Below are positions 16,264 to 25,080 of a DNA stretch of 44,826 nt, one piece after another. Numbering within the stretch: the stretch's first letter is position 1; each line of letters begins with the position of its first letter. The position numbers and the translations under genes are program-made. Origin of the DNA: Candidatus Avidesulfovibrio excrementigallinarum (GTDB taxonomy: Bacteria; Desulfobacterota; Desulfovibrionia; Desulfovibrionales; Desulfovibrionaceae); the NCBI GenBank assembly GCA_018715085.1, contig DVMI01000071.1, forward strand, positions 64,971 to 109,796, read 5' to 3'. The notes under the pieces were generated by a model. It had not been told where the DNA came from. It saw nothing but the letters and a program-made list of their open reading frames with translations, and ran no database searches.

Positions 16264-16804
16264 TGCGGGTCTCCTTGGCTGGGAAAACGGTCCGTTTGCC
16301 TTGCCTGCCTGCGCAGGCAGAAGAGGCTTGTCACAGATTTTCAGCCTAGCCTACTTTCCCTTGAATCGCAAACCGGGACAGCGGCATCTTGTTGTGCGGC
16401 CGGGCGGCCTTTGGCGGGCAAAAACGCCGTTTATACAGAGCAGGCCGGTCCGGCAGACGCGCCTGTCGCACTGTGGCCGTGCGGACGCGTCCGGGAGTGC
16501 TGCACCAGCCGTCTCGTTTTCCGTGGAAGGTCCGCAGGTTCAGGAAGCTGCGGTGGAAAGGCACCGGAAAGGACAGCGCGAAAAACTGTCAGGGCAGAAG
16601 CGAAAGGGCGGCCTTTGGCCGGAGAGTGCCAGTATGCCGCGCAGGGGCGAACGCAGACGGGAGAAGACGCCATGACCGGGGCAGGGGCCTTTGCCGTTTC
16701 CGGCGCGGGCAGGGCAAAGGGCCCCTTGGGGTTTGGAGGTGGCGTGGCTGCCGTTTTGGCCAATCGTCTCCGGCGTGTGGGAAGAACGGCGCACCACAGT
16801 CGTG
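16264..16804. other. Gap between thiE and lipoprotein gene
   Basis: 540 bases with no gene I can support; open frames here are low-complexity. It contains a stem at 16684-16725 (GGGGCCTTTGCC against GGCAAAGGGCCCC, one bulge), the probable end of the thi operon, and a palindrome CTGCCTGCGCAGGCAG at 16306-16321 in the lipoprotein leader. Confidence 0.5.
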
Positions 16805-17425
16805 TCACGCGTCTGGCAAAACGGCGTTCCAGGCCTGTTCGCAGGCGGCGAGCAGGGCCGCAGGATCTGCGGCTTTCATGAGTCCGGACATGATGCAGGC
16901 CCCTGCGGCGCCCGCTTTGCGCACGCCGGCGAGCACGTCCGGCGTGATTCCGCCAATGGCATACACGGGTACGTTGACAGCGGCGCAGACATCGCGCAGG
17001 AACGGCAGGCCTCTGGGGGCAAGACCGGCTTTGCAGTCTGTGGGAAACACATGTCCGGCGATCAGCCGTGTGGCGCCAAGCGCTACAGCCTCGCGGGCCT
17101 CGTCCAGGCTGTGCACGGAGGTACCCAGACTGGCAAAGTGCCGCCGTATGTCCGGCGCAGCGGCGCGCAGCGCCGGCAGAGGCGCGTGCACGGCCGCGCA
17201 GCCCAGTTCATAGGCCAGCTCCAGCGGGCCGTTGAGCACAAAGGGCACGCCGTTTGTTGCGCACAGCCGGGCGAGTTGCACGGCCAGGCGTTTCAGGGCG
17301 TCCGGCTCAAGCGCTTTTTCGCGCAGGATAACGGCTGCCGGGCGGGCTGCGACGATTTGCGCAACCCGCAGAGGCAGCGGTTCGGCACACTGTGCCTGAC
17401 AGGTCACGCAGACGATATCAGACAT
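16805..17425 (-). CDS. thiE: Thiamine-phosphate synthase-like protein (ThiE/TenI family)
   Basis: The ThiE fold joins the pyrimidine and thiazole halves of thiamine; TenI relatives isomerise the thiazole. 206 residues of TIM-barrel type with the blocks ILREKAL (conserved Arg and Lys), VFPTDCKAG (pyrophosphate Thr and Lys) and VYAIGGI. The usual NDR Asp and the GVHLGQxD stretch are replaced by LNGPLELA and AAVHAPLP, so it is divergent and could be a TenI-like tautomerase. The start ATG overlaps the thiH stop by eight bases. It is the last gene of the thi operon. The symbol is given for family, not proven reaction. Confidence 0.72.
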   Translation of the reverse strand: MSDIVCVTCQAQCAEPLPLRVAQIVAARPAAVILREKALEPDALKRLAVQLARLCATNGVPFVLNGPLELAYELGCAAVHAPLPALRAAAPDIRRHFASLGTSVHSLDEAREAVALGATRLIAGHVFPTDCKAGLAPRGLPFLRDVCAAVNVPVYAIGGITPDVLAGVRKAGAAGACIMSGLMKAADPAALLAACEQAWNAVLPDA

Positions 17426-18599
17426 AGATGGTGTCGCTCATGACAGGTTGCAGGCCGTGGGCCAGAACGGCAGACCGGACTTCTGGAACCGACCGGCTGT
17501 CGGAGATTTCGAACTGACCGTCGCCGCGATCGTCGTTTTCGCCGCTATGGCCGCCGATGCCCACATCCACGCCGGCGGAAATCTTGGTGGCCGCCATGCC
17601 GACAATGTGATCGCGGAAGCCCGCCCGTTCGCGCGTGGAGATGGTGATGCCTGCAAAGGGCATGAACAGCCGGTATGACAGGACGACCTGCAGCAGCTGA
17701 CGTTCGTGCACGTCTTTGGGATTGATGGTGTCGTCGTTGATGATGGGACGCAGGCGCGGACAGGAGAACGCAATTTCGGCGTGCGGATATTTTTTTTGCA
17801 GCAGCCAGGCGTGCATGCCCGTGGCCAGGGCGTCTTTGCGGAAGTCGGACAGGCCGAGCAGCGCGGCAAAGCCCACGCCGCGCATGCCGCCGCGCAGGGC
17901 GCGTTCCTGGGCGTTCAGCCGATAGGGGAAAATTCGCTTATGGCCGGCCAGGTGGAGCTGTTCGTAGCGATCAGGATCGTAGGTTTCCTGAAAAACGGTC
18001 ACATAATCGGCGCCACATTTGTGCAGGTAGGCGTATTCCTCGGTATTGAGGGGATAGATTTCCAGCCCCACAGCACGGAAATACTTGCGTGCCAGGCGGC
18101 AGGCTTCGCCGATATATTCCACGCTCGACGACGAACGGCTTTCACCGGTCAGGATGAGGATGTCCTGCAGGCCTGTGGCGGCAATGGCGCTCATTTCACG
18201 CTCAATGCCAGCGGGATCCAGTTTGGCCCGGCGGATGCGGTTGTGCCTGTTGAATCCACAGTAGACGCAGTAGTTTTCGCAGTAGTTGGAAATGTAGAGC
18301 GGCGTGAACAGCGTCACCGCATTGCCGAACCAGCGCTGTGTTTCGGCGGTGGCGAGTCTGGCCATTTCCTCGAGCATGGAATCGGCCGCCGGCGAAAGCA
18401 GCGCCGCAAAGTGCCGCGGCGTGCGCGTTGTGGCAGCCAGCGCCTCACGCACGTCGGCAGGGCCGAAGGCTTCCGGCGTGTAGGCCCGGCTTGCGGCCAG
18501 CACCTGATCCATGACGTCTGAATCGATCGCTTCCATATCCGGAAGATAGGTCATGTGATCGATGCGGTTCCGGGGGTCCAGTTCTCTGATTTGTTTCAT
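17418..18599 (-). CDS. thiH: 2-iminoacetate synthase (radical SAM)
   Basis: Cleaves tyrosine with a 5'-deoxyadenosyl radical to give dehydroglycine (2-iminoacetate) for the thiazole ring, releasing p-cresol. The 393-residue protein carries the cluster motif CENYCVYCG (CxxxCxxC), the RRAKL segment, ILTGESRS (SAM-binding GE motif) and SCPRLRPI. ATG 18599 has AAGGA seven bases before it; the longer open frame upstream is not family-like. Separated from thiG by 373 bases. ThiH use fits an anaerobe (oxygen-dependent ThiO is absent). Confidence 0.95.
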   Translation of the reverse strand: MKQIRELDPRNRIDHMTYLPDMEAIDSDVMDQVLAASRAYTPEAFGPADVREALAATTRTPRHFAALLSPAADSMLEEMARLATAETQRWFGNAVTLFTPLYISNYCENYCVYCGFNRHNRIRRAKLDPAGIEREMSAIAATGLQDILILTGESRSSSSVEYIGEACRLARKYFRAVGLEIYPLNTEEYAYLHKCGADYVTVFQETYDPDRYEQLHLAGHKRIFPYRLNAQERALRGGMRGVGFAALLGLSDFRKDALATGMHAWLLQKKYPHAEIAFSCPRLRPIINDDTINPKDVHERQLLQVVLSYRLFMPFAGITISTRERAGFRDHIVGMAATKISAGVDVGIGGHSGENDDRGDGQFEISDSRSVPEVRSAVLAHGLQPVMSDTIYV

Positions 18600-18972
18600 C
18601 AGAACGTCCTTTGTGGTTTGCAGTATTCCTTGTTGGGAGACCTGGCCGTTGACAGGCGGCAGAAGCCGATGAGCGCCGCAGTCGCATGATGTGGCAAAAG
18701 CGGCGCTCCCCCCAAAAAACACGGGGTTGCGTCCGGCGGACCGGCACGGCCAGCGCCGTCCTGCAGGATGTCCGCAGTACGGCAGAACCCGGCGTGCTTT
18801 TGGGCGGCTTCAACCCGGGGCGGCGTCGGGCTCTGACAGCTTATCCCGGCCTGCTGCCGTGAGCATGGCGCAGCGTCTGGCAGGCTGTGTTCCATATAAG
18901 CGTTGCGCAACGGTTGCCGTCCCCCGGGTGCGGGCAAAAGCCCGTCCGCACCCTCCCGGGGAGAAACACAGG
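18600..18972 (-). other. thiG-thiH gap with two large hairpins
   Basis: No gene seen. Read on the - strand, an interrupted stem of about 12 bp at 18922-18961 follows thiG (CCCCGGG ends with an internal TGCGG/CCGCA stem). Nearer thiH is a perfect 9-bp stem with a 20-base loop at 18671-18708 (GAGCGCCGC with GCGGCGCTC). No TPP aptamer core is visible. These could protect or attenuate the transcript between the two genes. Confidence 0.45.
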
Positions 18973-19746
18973 TCAGTTACGCAGGAAGCCCGTCAGCGGA
19001 TCCGAGGCTTCACCGCCGCAGGACAGCACGCGGCCCGGACGGGCCAGATAGGCCGCCCGTCCGGCCCGGATGGCCTGGCCAAAGGCTTCGGCCATGAGCG
19101 GCACGTCACCGGCTGTGGCAATGCCGGTATTGGCCATCACAGCGGCCACGCCCATTTCCATGGCTTCGCAGGCCTGCGAGGGCCGTCCGATCCCCGCGTC
19201 CACAATAATGGGCAGGGCGATTTCGTTGACCAGGATCTGGATGAAGTCGCGCGTGCTCAGTCCCCGGTTGGAGCCAATGGGCGCGCCAAGCGGCATGATG
19301 GCCGCTGCACCGGCTTCGACAAGGTCGCGGGCCACATAGAGATCGGGATACATATAGGGCAGGACAACAAACCCTTCTTTGCTGAGACGTTCGGTGGCGC
19401 GGATGGTTTCGGCGTTGTCCGGCAGCAGGTAGCGGGCGTCGCGCATGATTTCGAGCTTGATAAAGTCACCGCACCCCATTTCCCGGGCCAGCCGGGCAAT
19501 GCGCACGGCCTCGTCGGCGTTGCGCGCGCCGGAGGTGTTGGGCAGCAGCGTCACTTCCTTGGGGATGTAATCCAGAATATTGTCCGCGCCGCCAGGATTG
19601 GCACGCCGCACGGCCAGCGTCACGATCTGCGCGCCAGCCCGTTCCACCGCCGCACGGATGAGATCCAGGGAATATTTGCCGGAACCAAGGATGAAACGAG
19701 AAGAAAAGGTCTTGCCACCAAGAGTCAACGTGTCATTGCATTCCAT
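18973..19746 (-). CDS. thiG: Thiazole synthase
   Basis: Builds the thiazole phosphate of thiamine from deoxyxylulose-5-phosphate, ThiS-thiocarboxylate and iminoacetate. The 257-residue TIM barrel shows [30 protein letters not shown], the Schiff-base Lys in [15 protein letters not shown], the [11 protein letters not shown] phosphate loop and [12 protein letters not shown] choose ATG 19746, nine bases after an AGGA; the in-frame ATG at 19755 sits directly on that site. The open frame runs 75 codons further without family similarity. Confidence 0.95.
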   Translation of the reverse strand: MECNDTLTLGGKTFSSRFILGSGKYSLDLIRAAVERAGAQIVTLAVRRANPGGADNILDYIPKEVTLLPNTSGARNADEAVRIARLAREMGCGDFIKLEIMRDARYLLPDNAETIRATERLSKEGFVVLPYMYPDLYVARDLVEAGAAAIMPLGAPIGSNRGLSTRDFIQILVNEIALPIIVDAGIGRPSQACEAMEMGVAAVMANTGIATAGDVPLMAEAFGQAIRAGRAAYLARPGRVLSCGGEASDPLTGFLRN

Positions 19747-19948
19747 GTCTGCCATTCCTGAAAAGTTGAAGTCCTGCCCGCGGCGGACGCGGGCCTGTGG
19801 CGCCGGTTGCGTTTGAAACTGCATGCGCCCGAAAGCTGGCGCGGCCGCGCGCTCTGGCAAATCGCGGCTTTTTTTGTTGGTGCGGGTCCGGCGTCCCGCG
19901 TCTGCCAGAGGGTATTTGTTCTGGACGGAAAAACCGTCCTGTTGCCGG

Positions 19949-20764
19949 TCAGGGCTCTGTTTCTCCGGCAATAAGCCGGAGGATCGTCAGAGCCTGGTGC
20001 CCGGCGCAAAGCATCACACGCGGAGCCATCAGACCCACGCCGTACCCTGCCTCGCTCTCGCCGTCTCCGCACAGGTAGAAGCGACGCGTAATCTTCCTGG
20101 TTGTCAGAGCGTTACCGGAGGCGTAACCCGCCATGCCCGACGCCGCGACAAGGGGTGTGTGCGGCAGCGTTGACAGCACCACGTCGGTCAGCATGGCCTT
20201 GGCTGTGGCGTCGTCCAGCGCTTCGCAGACGATATCGTCGCCGGCAAACAGCCGGTGCGCGTTGCCTGCGTCGATCCGCACCTGATCGGTGATTACCTTG
20301 CAGTAGGGCGCAATATCGGCAATCTCGCGCCGCAGGGCTTCGGTTTTGGGCAGCCCCAGCTGCGCAAGCCTGTAAACTTGACGGTTGAGGTTGCTTGGCT
20401 CCACAATGTCAAAATCCACCAGATGCAGACAGCCGACGCCTGTGCGGGCCAGGGCTGTGGCCACATGGGAGCCAAGTCCGCCAAGTCCGGCAATGCCCAC
20501 GCGTGCCCGCGCCAGCCTGTCTGTCAGCTCCGGCGTGTTGCGCGCCGCCAGCATGGCCCTGAGCTCCCCGGAGGGCGGATAGACGCCCCGGGGCACGAGA
20601 ACGACCTGATCGTTTTCGTGCAGGACGGGGTTGTCTGCCGTCTGATAGCCGTTCAGAATACGGACAAGATCCGCCTGCACGCTGCCGGCGTGCCGCGCGG
20701 AAAGGTCTTGCAGCCGTGTCCCCTCCGGCATTTCGACCGGTTCTCCATTGACCCGGATGCGCAT
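19949..20764 (-). CDS. thiF: ThiF family 2 protein with fused ThiS-like domain
   Basis: E1-like enzyme expected to adenylate the C-terminal Gly of ThiS so that sulfur can be loaded. It has an unusual layout: residues 1-60 are a ubiquitin/ThiS-like domain ([25 protein letters not shown]), followed by the E1 domain (about 78-271) with the nucleotide motif [11 protein letters not shown] (90-100), [13 protein letters not shown] and EALDDATAK. No zinc CxxC pairs are seen. The fused domain lacks a terminal GlyGly. ATG 20764 overlaps the thiS stop as ATGA, after GGAGG. This matches the family 2 ThiF type known in anaerobes. Confidence 0.9.
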   Translation of the reverse strand: MRIRVNGEPVEMPEGTRLQDLSARHAGSVQADLVRILNGYQTADNPVLHENDQVVLVPRGVYPPSGELRAMLAARNTPELTDRLARARVGIAGLGGLGSHVATALARTGVGCLHLVDFDIVEPSNLNRQVYRLAQLGLPKTEALRREIADIAPYCKVITDQVRIDAGNAHRLFAGDDIVCEALDDATAKAMLTDVVLSTLPHTPLVAASGMAGYASGNALTTRKITRRFYLCGDGESEAGYGVGLMAPRVMLCAGHQALTILRLIAGETEP

Positions 20765-20958
20765 CAGCCTCCTCCCACAAAGCGCACAATTTCCACGCTG
20801 TCGCCATCTTGCAGCACAGTGTCTGCATAACGGGCGCGCGGCACGATGTCGCCATTGCGCTCCACAGCCACCCGATCGTGCAAAAAGCCCTCCTGCTCAA
20901 GCAGGGCCGCCACGGTCAGTCCGCTAGCGTCGCGCTCCGTGCCGTTCACTTGCAGCAT
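20764..20958 (-). CDS. thiS: Sulfur carrier protein ThiS
   Basis: 64-residue ubiquitin-like carrier that brings sulfur to the thiazole as a C-terminal thiocarboxylate. It starts [10 protein letters not shown], has the hydrophobic core strands around [11 protein letters not shown], and ends [13 protein letters not shown], providing the required C-terminal GlyGly. ATG 20958 has AGGAGG six bases upstream. First gene of the thi operon. Confidence 0.93.
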   Translation of the reverse strand: MLQVNGTERDASGLTVAALLEQEGFLHDRVAVERNGDIVPRARYADTVLQDGDSVEIVRFVGGG

Positions 20959-21016
20959 TCTGTTCCTCCTGCATGTTTGTGAAGGTGTTTGCGTTTCGCC
21001 TAAAAAAGGGTCGCAT

Positions 21017-21076
21017 AAAAAAAGGTCGCACGAAAGGATACTACACCCGAGGTGGTGTACCCCTTCGTGCGACCTT
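21017..21076 (-). terminator. Strong terminator in the thi leader
   Basis: Read on the - strand: a perfect 13-bp stem (AAGGTCGCACGAA with TTCGTGCGACCTT) topped by a second short stem (TACACC with GGTGTA), then seven T. A second T6 run preceded by GCGACCC follows. It lies between the thi promoter (21135-21108) and thiS, so expression of the operon needs readthrough, or the segment is a separate small RNA of about 85 nt. Confidence 0.85.
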
Positions 21077-21101
21077 CACTCGCAGAAGCGTCTGCACTCT
21101 G
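21017..21101 (-). ncRNA. Candidate leader RNA or small RNA upstream of thiS
   Basis: A predicted transcript of about 85 nt from a TTGACT/TACCTT promoter to a U7 terminator. It begins with a small hairpin (GCAGA, loop CGCT, TCTGC at 21081-21095) and then the large terminator stem. I looked for the TPP aptamer core (CTGAGA and the ACCTGATCTGG-type block) and did not find it. It may be an attenuator for thiSFGHE or an independent sRNA. Confidence 0.5.
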
Positions 21102-21107
21102 AAACGC

Positions 21108-21135
21108 AAGGTAGCGGGTTTTTCAAAAAAGTCAA
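21108..21135 (-). promoter_or_regulatory. Promoter upstream of the thi leader
   Basis: TTGACT at 21135-21130 and TACCTT at 21113-21108 with a 16-base spacer. T- and A-runs in the spacer break with the GC-rich surroundings. Confidence 0.6.
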
Positions 21136-21149
21136 CAAGGCGGCCCGGC

Positions 21150-21217
21150 GTCAGGCGCGGACGCAGTCAGCGCCTGACTCGCCGGAGGACAGGCCTGGCA
21201 AAAACCTTCTGCCAGGC
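21150..21217. terminator. Tandem hairpins after hypE
   Basis: Two perfect stems: GCCTGGCA with TGCCAGGC (21193-21217) and GTCAGGCGC with GCGCCTGAC (21150-21178). Both follow the hypE stop on the - strand and precede the thi promoter. U-runs are weak, so termination strength is uncertain. Confidence 0.5.
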
Positions 21218-21304
21218 GTCTTCCGTCATTTTTTATGGTGGCGCCAGAAGGCGCAGGTATGCGGAGGGCTGCCATGGCGCAAACCGCACATGGCAGAAAG
21301 CGCG

Positions 21305-22321
21305 TCAGCAGATGCGCGGCAGTTGCGCGCCTTCCGCCATGGCCAGCAGGCGGCGCCCGCCGATGGCGGTTTGCAGCACCACCTGGCCGGGCTTGAAGGG
21401 CGCTTCGGGGGCCTGTACCGTACCGATGCGCGCGGCTTCTGCGCCGTAAGGCAGCCCGCGCAGCACGCGCAAGGCGGCCTCGGCCTTTGCTTCCGGCAGG
21501 ATGCAGATCAGTTTGCCCTCGTTGGCCAGGTACAGCGGGTCAAGTCCCAGCACGTCACAGCCTGCGGCCACCGCGGGGTGAATCGGGATGGCGTCTTGTT
21601 CGATCAGGCAGGCCACGCCGGACTGTCCGGCAATTTCGTTGAGCGTTGTCGCAAGCCCCCCGCGTGTGGGATCGCGCAGCACATGGATGTCGCCAACCTC
21701 AAGCATCAGGGCTTCAACAAGGCCGTTGAGCGGTGCGCTGTCGCTTTCAACCCCTGCAAGAAACGACAGGCTGTCGCGCTGGCCAAGCACGGCCAGACCG
21801 TGATCCCCCATGGCGCCGCTGATCAGAATGGCGTCGCCCGGACAGGCCCGGCTGCCGGACGGCGCAGGCTCGGCCAGGCGTTCGCCAATGCCCGTTGTGG
21901 TGACAAAAAGCTTGTCGCACATGCCGCGGGGCACCACCTTGGTGTCGCCGGAAACAATCTGCACGCCGGCGTTTCTTGCCGCGCGGCCCATGGATTCCGC
22001 CACGCGCTCCAGAATATCCAGGTCGAGCCCTTCTTCCAGAATGAACGCGCACGTCAGCCACAACGGCCGTGCGCCCAGCATGGACACGTCATTCACCGTG
22101 CCGTGGATGGCCAGAGAGCCGATGTCGCCGCCGGGAAAAAACAACGGCGTGACCGTATACCCGTCCGTACTCATGGCGAGCCGTCCGTGAGGCAGAGTCA
22201 GGTTTGCCGCGTCGTCCATGGTCCGCAGGACGGGGTTGTCAAAATGCCGCAAAAAAACGTCGCTGATCAGGCGTTGCGAGGCCCTGCCTCCGCTGCCGCA
22301 GTCAAGAAGAAGCGTGTCCAT
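21305..22321 (-). CDS. hypE: Hydrogenase expression/formation protein HypE
   Basis: ATP-dependent dehydration of a thiocarbamoyl group to thiocyanate, making the CN ligands of [NiFe] hydrogenase with HypF, HypC and HypD. 338 residues; it opens with the Gly-rich LLLDCGSGG (usually HGSGG), then MSTDGYTVTPLFFPGGDIG, GTVNDVSMLGARP, VSGDTKVVPRG, DPTRGGLATTLNE, and ends exactly in PRIC with the required C-terminal Cys. The AIR-synthase fold can be mistaken for SelD, but SelD lacks this terminal Cys. ATG 22321 has AAGGAC upstream. No other hyp genes are in the window. Confidence 0.95.
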   Translation of the reverse strand: MDTLLLDCGSGGRASQRLISDVFLRHFDNPVLRTMDDAANLTLPHGRLAMSTDGYTVTPLFFPGGDIGSLAIHGTVNDVSMLGARPLWLTCAFILEEGLDLDILERVAESMGRAARNAGVQIVSGDTKVVPRGMCDKLFVTTTGIGERLAEPAPSGSRACPGDAILISGAMGDHGLAVLGQRDSLSFLAGVESDSAPLNGLVEALMLEVGDIHVLRDPTRGGLATTLNEIAGQSGVACLIEQDAIPIHPAVAAGCDVLGLDPLYLANEGKLICILPEAKAEAALRVLRGLPYGAEAARIGTVQAPEAPFKPGQVVLQTAIGGRRLLAMAEGAQLPRIC

Positions 22322-22455
22322 TCTGCGTCCTTTATGGTTTGAGCTCCCGGCTTTTCAGGCCGGGCGGCACCCTGTCCCACGCAACAGAGCGGAATATTTA
22401 TAAACTCCAGGAAAGGGCCCTTATGCGCGGAACGCAGCACCCCGGGCAGAGCCTG

Positions 22456-23922
22456 CTATTGTACAGTCTGCTTTGTCTCTGCTGGTTCTTGAGGCCGGCG
22501 CAACAGCCGCCAGCTGAGGATCAGTGCGATGCAGTTCAGCAGGCTGAACACGGTAAAATCCCAGCGCATGGCAGCAACAAACAAATCTGCGTTAGCCCGG
22601 CTGACGGCGCCGTCTCCAAAATAGAAGCTCATGGTCAGCGACACAATGACAAGACTTGTCATCATGCCCATGGTGCGCATGGTGCCCACGACGGCCGAAG
22701 CCTGGCTCAAATGGGAGGTTTGCACACTGCCCATGATGGCGCTGGTGTTGGGGGCGCCGAAAAAGCCGAGGCCCATGCCGATGAAGGCAAGGCAGATTGA
22801 CGTGAGCCAGACGGGGGATGTCATGCCAAGAAATCCCGCGATGAAAAGGCCGATGCCGCAGAACACAAGCCCGATGGTGGCAACACGGACGGGGCCGTGC
22901 TTGTCACCAAGCCGCCCGGCCACCGGGGCAAGGATCAGCTGCGCCAGAGGCTGGATGCTCAGCAGAATGCCCGCTTGCATCATGCTCAGCCCCTGTGCAA
23001 ACTGCACATACAGCCCAAACAGGAAGACCTGACCCAGCACCGTGCTGTAGTTGATGAGCGCAATGGCCCCGTTGAACAGAAACTGCCGGTTGTGGGAAAC
23101 CATGTACAGGTCAAGAACCGGGATGTCCCCCCGCCGGTGCACACGCCATTCTGTCCGCAGAAACAGCCACAGGAACAGAATGCCCGCCGCCATCAGCAGG
23201 AGGGGCCAGGTTCCCTGGCGAATCCAGGTGATGCCGCACACCAGGCCGGTCATGCCAAAAAACCAGCAGGCAGCGCCGCACCAGTCAAAAGGCCGGTCAG
23301 GCTCGTTGGTCCATTCGCCCTTGACAGTGAAGGCCATCAGGCACCACGCCACAAGGCCGATGGGGACAACCCCCCAGAACAGCCACTGCCAGCCCAGAGT
23401 GCTGGCCACAAAACCGCCGATGGCCGGGCCGCATGAAATGCCGGCAAATACGCCGATTGTGGCAATGCCGATAAGCCGGCCGCGAATGGCCGGCGGCGCA
23501 CAGGCCACCAGAATGGCCAGCACCGAAGTGTTCATCATGGCTGTGCCTACGGCCTGGGCAAAGCGCAGGCACAAAAAAACCGCCATGTTTGGCGAAAAGG
23601 GAAGCAGAGCCGCCACCCCCAAAAAAATGCTCAGCCCTGTCAAAAACAGTTTCCGCCGGCCGATCATGTCGCCCAGGCGCCCGGCCGGCAAATGGAAAAT
23701 AGCCAGGGACAACGAGTAGACCGCACCCACAAGGCCCAGCTCCATGGCGCCCGCAGAGAGATCCGTACCGATGGCTGGCAGCATGGGAGTCAGGCCGGCG
23801 ACCATGAACGGCAGCAGAAATTGGGCGACCCCAGCTGCGATGACGACAGAGCGCAGTCCCGGCGCGGAAGAAAGCGTCCCGCCTGTAGAAGGACGGGGCA
23901 GCAAAGGAGGTTGAAACGGCAT
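22456..23922 (-). CDS. MFS transporter, DHA2-like (14 TM)
   Basis: 488-residue integral membrane protein with about 14 hydrophobic spans. Visible MFS motifs are the loop 2-3 signature GRLGDMIGRRKLFLTG, RFAQAVGTAMMNTS, GPAIGGFVASTLGWQWLFW (motif C, antiporter type) and AGRLGDKHGPVRV in the second half. These suit proton-driven efflux of drugs or metabolites; the substrate is unknown. It lies between hypE and a GT9 glycosyltransferase, all on the - strand but separated by gaps of 45-130 bases. Confidence 0.9.
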   Translation of the reverse strand: MPFQPPLLPRPSTGGTLSSAPGLRSVVIAAGVAQFLLPFMVAGLTPMLPAIGTDLSAGAMELGLVGAVYSLSLAIFHLPAGRLGDMIGRRKLFLTGLSIFLGVAALLPFSPNMAVFLCLRFAQAVGTAMMNTSVLAILVACAPPAIRGRLIGIATIGVFAGISCGPAIGGFVASTLGWQWLFWGVVPIGLVAWCLMAFTVKGEWTNEPDRPFDWCGAACWFFGMTGLVCGITWIRQGTWPLLLMAAGILFLWLFLRTEWRVHRRGDIPVLDLYMVSHNRQFLFNGAIALINYSTVLGQVFLFGLYVQFAQGLSMMQAGILLSIQPLAQLILAPVAGRLGDKHGPVRVATIGLVFCGIGLFIAGFLGMTSPVWLTSICLAFIGMGLGFFGAPNTSAIMGSVQTSHLSQASAVVGTMRTMGMMTSLVIVSLTMSFYFGDGAVSRANADLFVAAMRWDFTVFSLLNCIALILSWRLLRRPQEPAETKQTVQ

Positions 23923-23967
23923 AACTCCCCCTGTCTGCGAAAAGGAATGGAAAGGTGTCTTCGTTTC

Positions 23968-25080
23968 TTATCCTGTGTAGGCTTGAACGGCAGAGCCGTC
24001 AAGCCGGGCGCCCATGTCAGGGGCCGGTTCAGATAAAAAACGTTTGCGCAGAAGCGCCAGCGCCGTGCCAAGCACTGCGTCAGGCCGCAGCTCGCGCAGA
24101 CAGCGGAAGTTTTCCTGGCAGCTGTCGCCGCGGCAGGGCTGGCAGGGCAGCCCCAGGCGCACTGTCTGATGCCAGGGAGAAGGATACGTCCAGGCATCGC
24201 TGGACGCACCAAGCACGATGCACGACGGCGTGTCCACCGCCACCGCCATGTGGCGCGGAGCCGAGCAGTTGCCAATGTGCAGGCTGGCTTCGGCGATGCA
24301 GGCTGCCATGCGCCGCAGGGTGGGTTTGTGCTGCAGAAGGAGCGTTGCCGCACGCACGGCCGGCGGCATGGCGGCAAGCAGCGCTTTGATGGTGCCCTCT
24401 TCGCCAGGCCCCCACAGAGGGAGGAACACAATGCCTGGCTCGGCTTCAAGAAGATTGGCGGCCAGCTGGGCATAGTACTCAGCGGGCCAGCGCCGGGCGT
24501 TATCCTTGTGGGTGACGCCCAGCGTCACAACCGGCTGGCCTGGGGCGCGCCCCAGCTGCGCAAGGGCTTGCCTGATCTCGAGGCGCTCCTCCTCTGAAAG
24601 ATAGATTCGCGGAGGCTCGTCATGGCACTGGATGCCCAGCGGCTCGAGCATACTGGCCTTGTGGAACGCGGAATAGGTGTACTTGAGAGTCACTATGTCC
24701 GTATAGAGCAGGCGGTTATACCACGGCCCGGCAAAGGACAGGCGCACCGGCGCGCCGCTGAATCCTACAATCCAGCGGCAGCGCGGCAGCTGCTGAAAGT
24801 CGATCACAAGATCAAAGTGTTGCCGGGCGACTTTCCAGTACCAGGCCAGTTCGCGGTTCAGCGGTGACAGGGCGGACTTGTCCAGGTCCCAGAGGGTGTC
24901 AATATGAGGGTTGCCATACAGCACCGGCGCGCATTTTTTTTCGGTGACCATATGCACCGCCGCATCAGGAAAGCGGCGCTTGAGCAGCGCCAGCGCCGGC
25001 GTGGTCAGAATGACGTCGCCGATCTGGCGGAGCTGGCAGACGAGAATGCGCCTGGGGTGCAGGGAGGCCAGTGTGCTCAC
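23968..25080 (-). CDS. Glycosyltransferase family 9 (heptosyltransferase-like)
   Basis: GT-B fold enzyme of the ADP-heptose:LPS heptosyltransferase type. 370 residues; the N-terminal RILVCQLRQIGDVILTTPAL is the family signature, with DLVIDFQQLPR in the acceptor domain. The C-terminal donor domain has VTLGVTHKDNARRWPAEYYAQL, LHIGNCSAPRHMAVAVDTPSCIVLGASS and a Cys-rich LPCQPCRGDSCQENFRCL loop typical of the family. GTG 25080 overlaps the metF stop as GTGA. Likely involved in LPS core or cell-surface glycan assembly; donor and acceptor are unknown. Confidence 0.88.
   Translation of the reverse strand: MSTLASLHPRRILVCQLRQIGDVILTTPALALLKRRFPDAAVHMVTEKKCAPVLYGNPHIDTLWDLDKSALSPLNRELAWYWKVARQHFDLVIDFQQLPRCRWIVGFSGAPVRLSFAGPWYNRLLYTDIVTLKYTYSAFHKASMLEPLGIQCHDEPPRIYLSEEERLEIRQALAQLGRAPGQPVVTLGVTHKDNARRWPAEYYAQLAANLLEAEPGIVFLPLWGPGEEGTIKALLAAMPPAVRAATLLLQHKPTLRRMAACIAEASLHIGNCSAPRHMAVAVDTPSCIVLGASSDAWTYPSPWHQTVRLGLPCQPCRGDSCQENFRCLRELRPDAVLGTALALLRKRFLSEPAPDMGARLDGSAVQAYTG

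Noticed and set aside
21017-21110. TPP riboswitch upstream of thiS
   Set aside because: The conserved aptamer blocks (CTGAGA and the ACCTGATCTGG-like part) are not present on the thi strand.
21305-22321. Selenophosphate synthetase (selD)
   Set aside because: Same superfamily, but the protein ends PRIC and has HypE blocks; it lacks the N-terminal SelD Cys/Sec loop.
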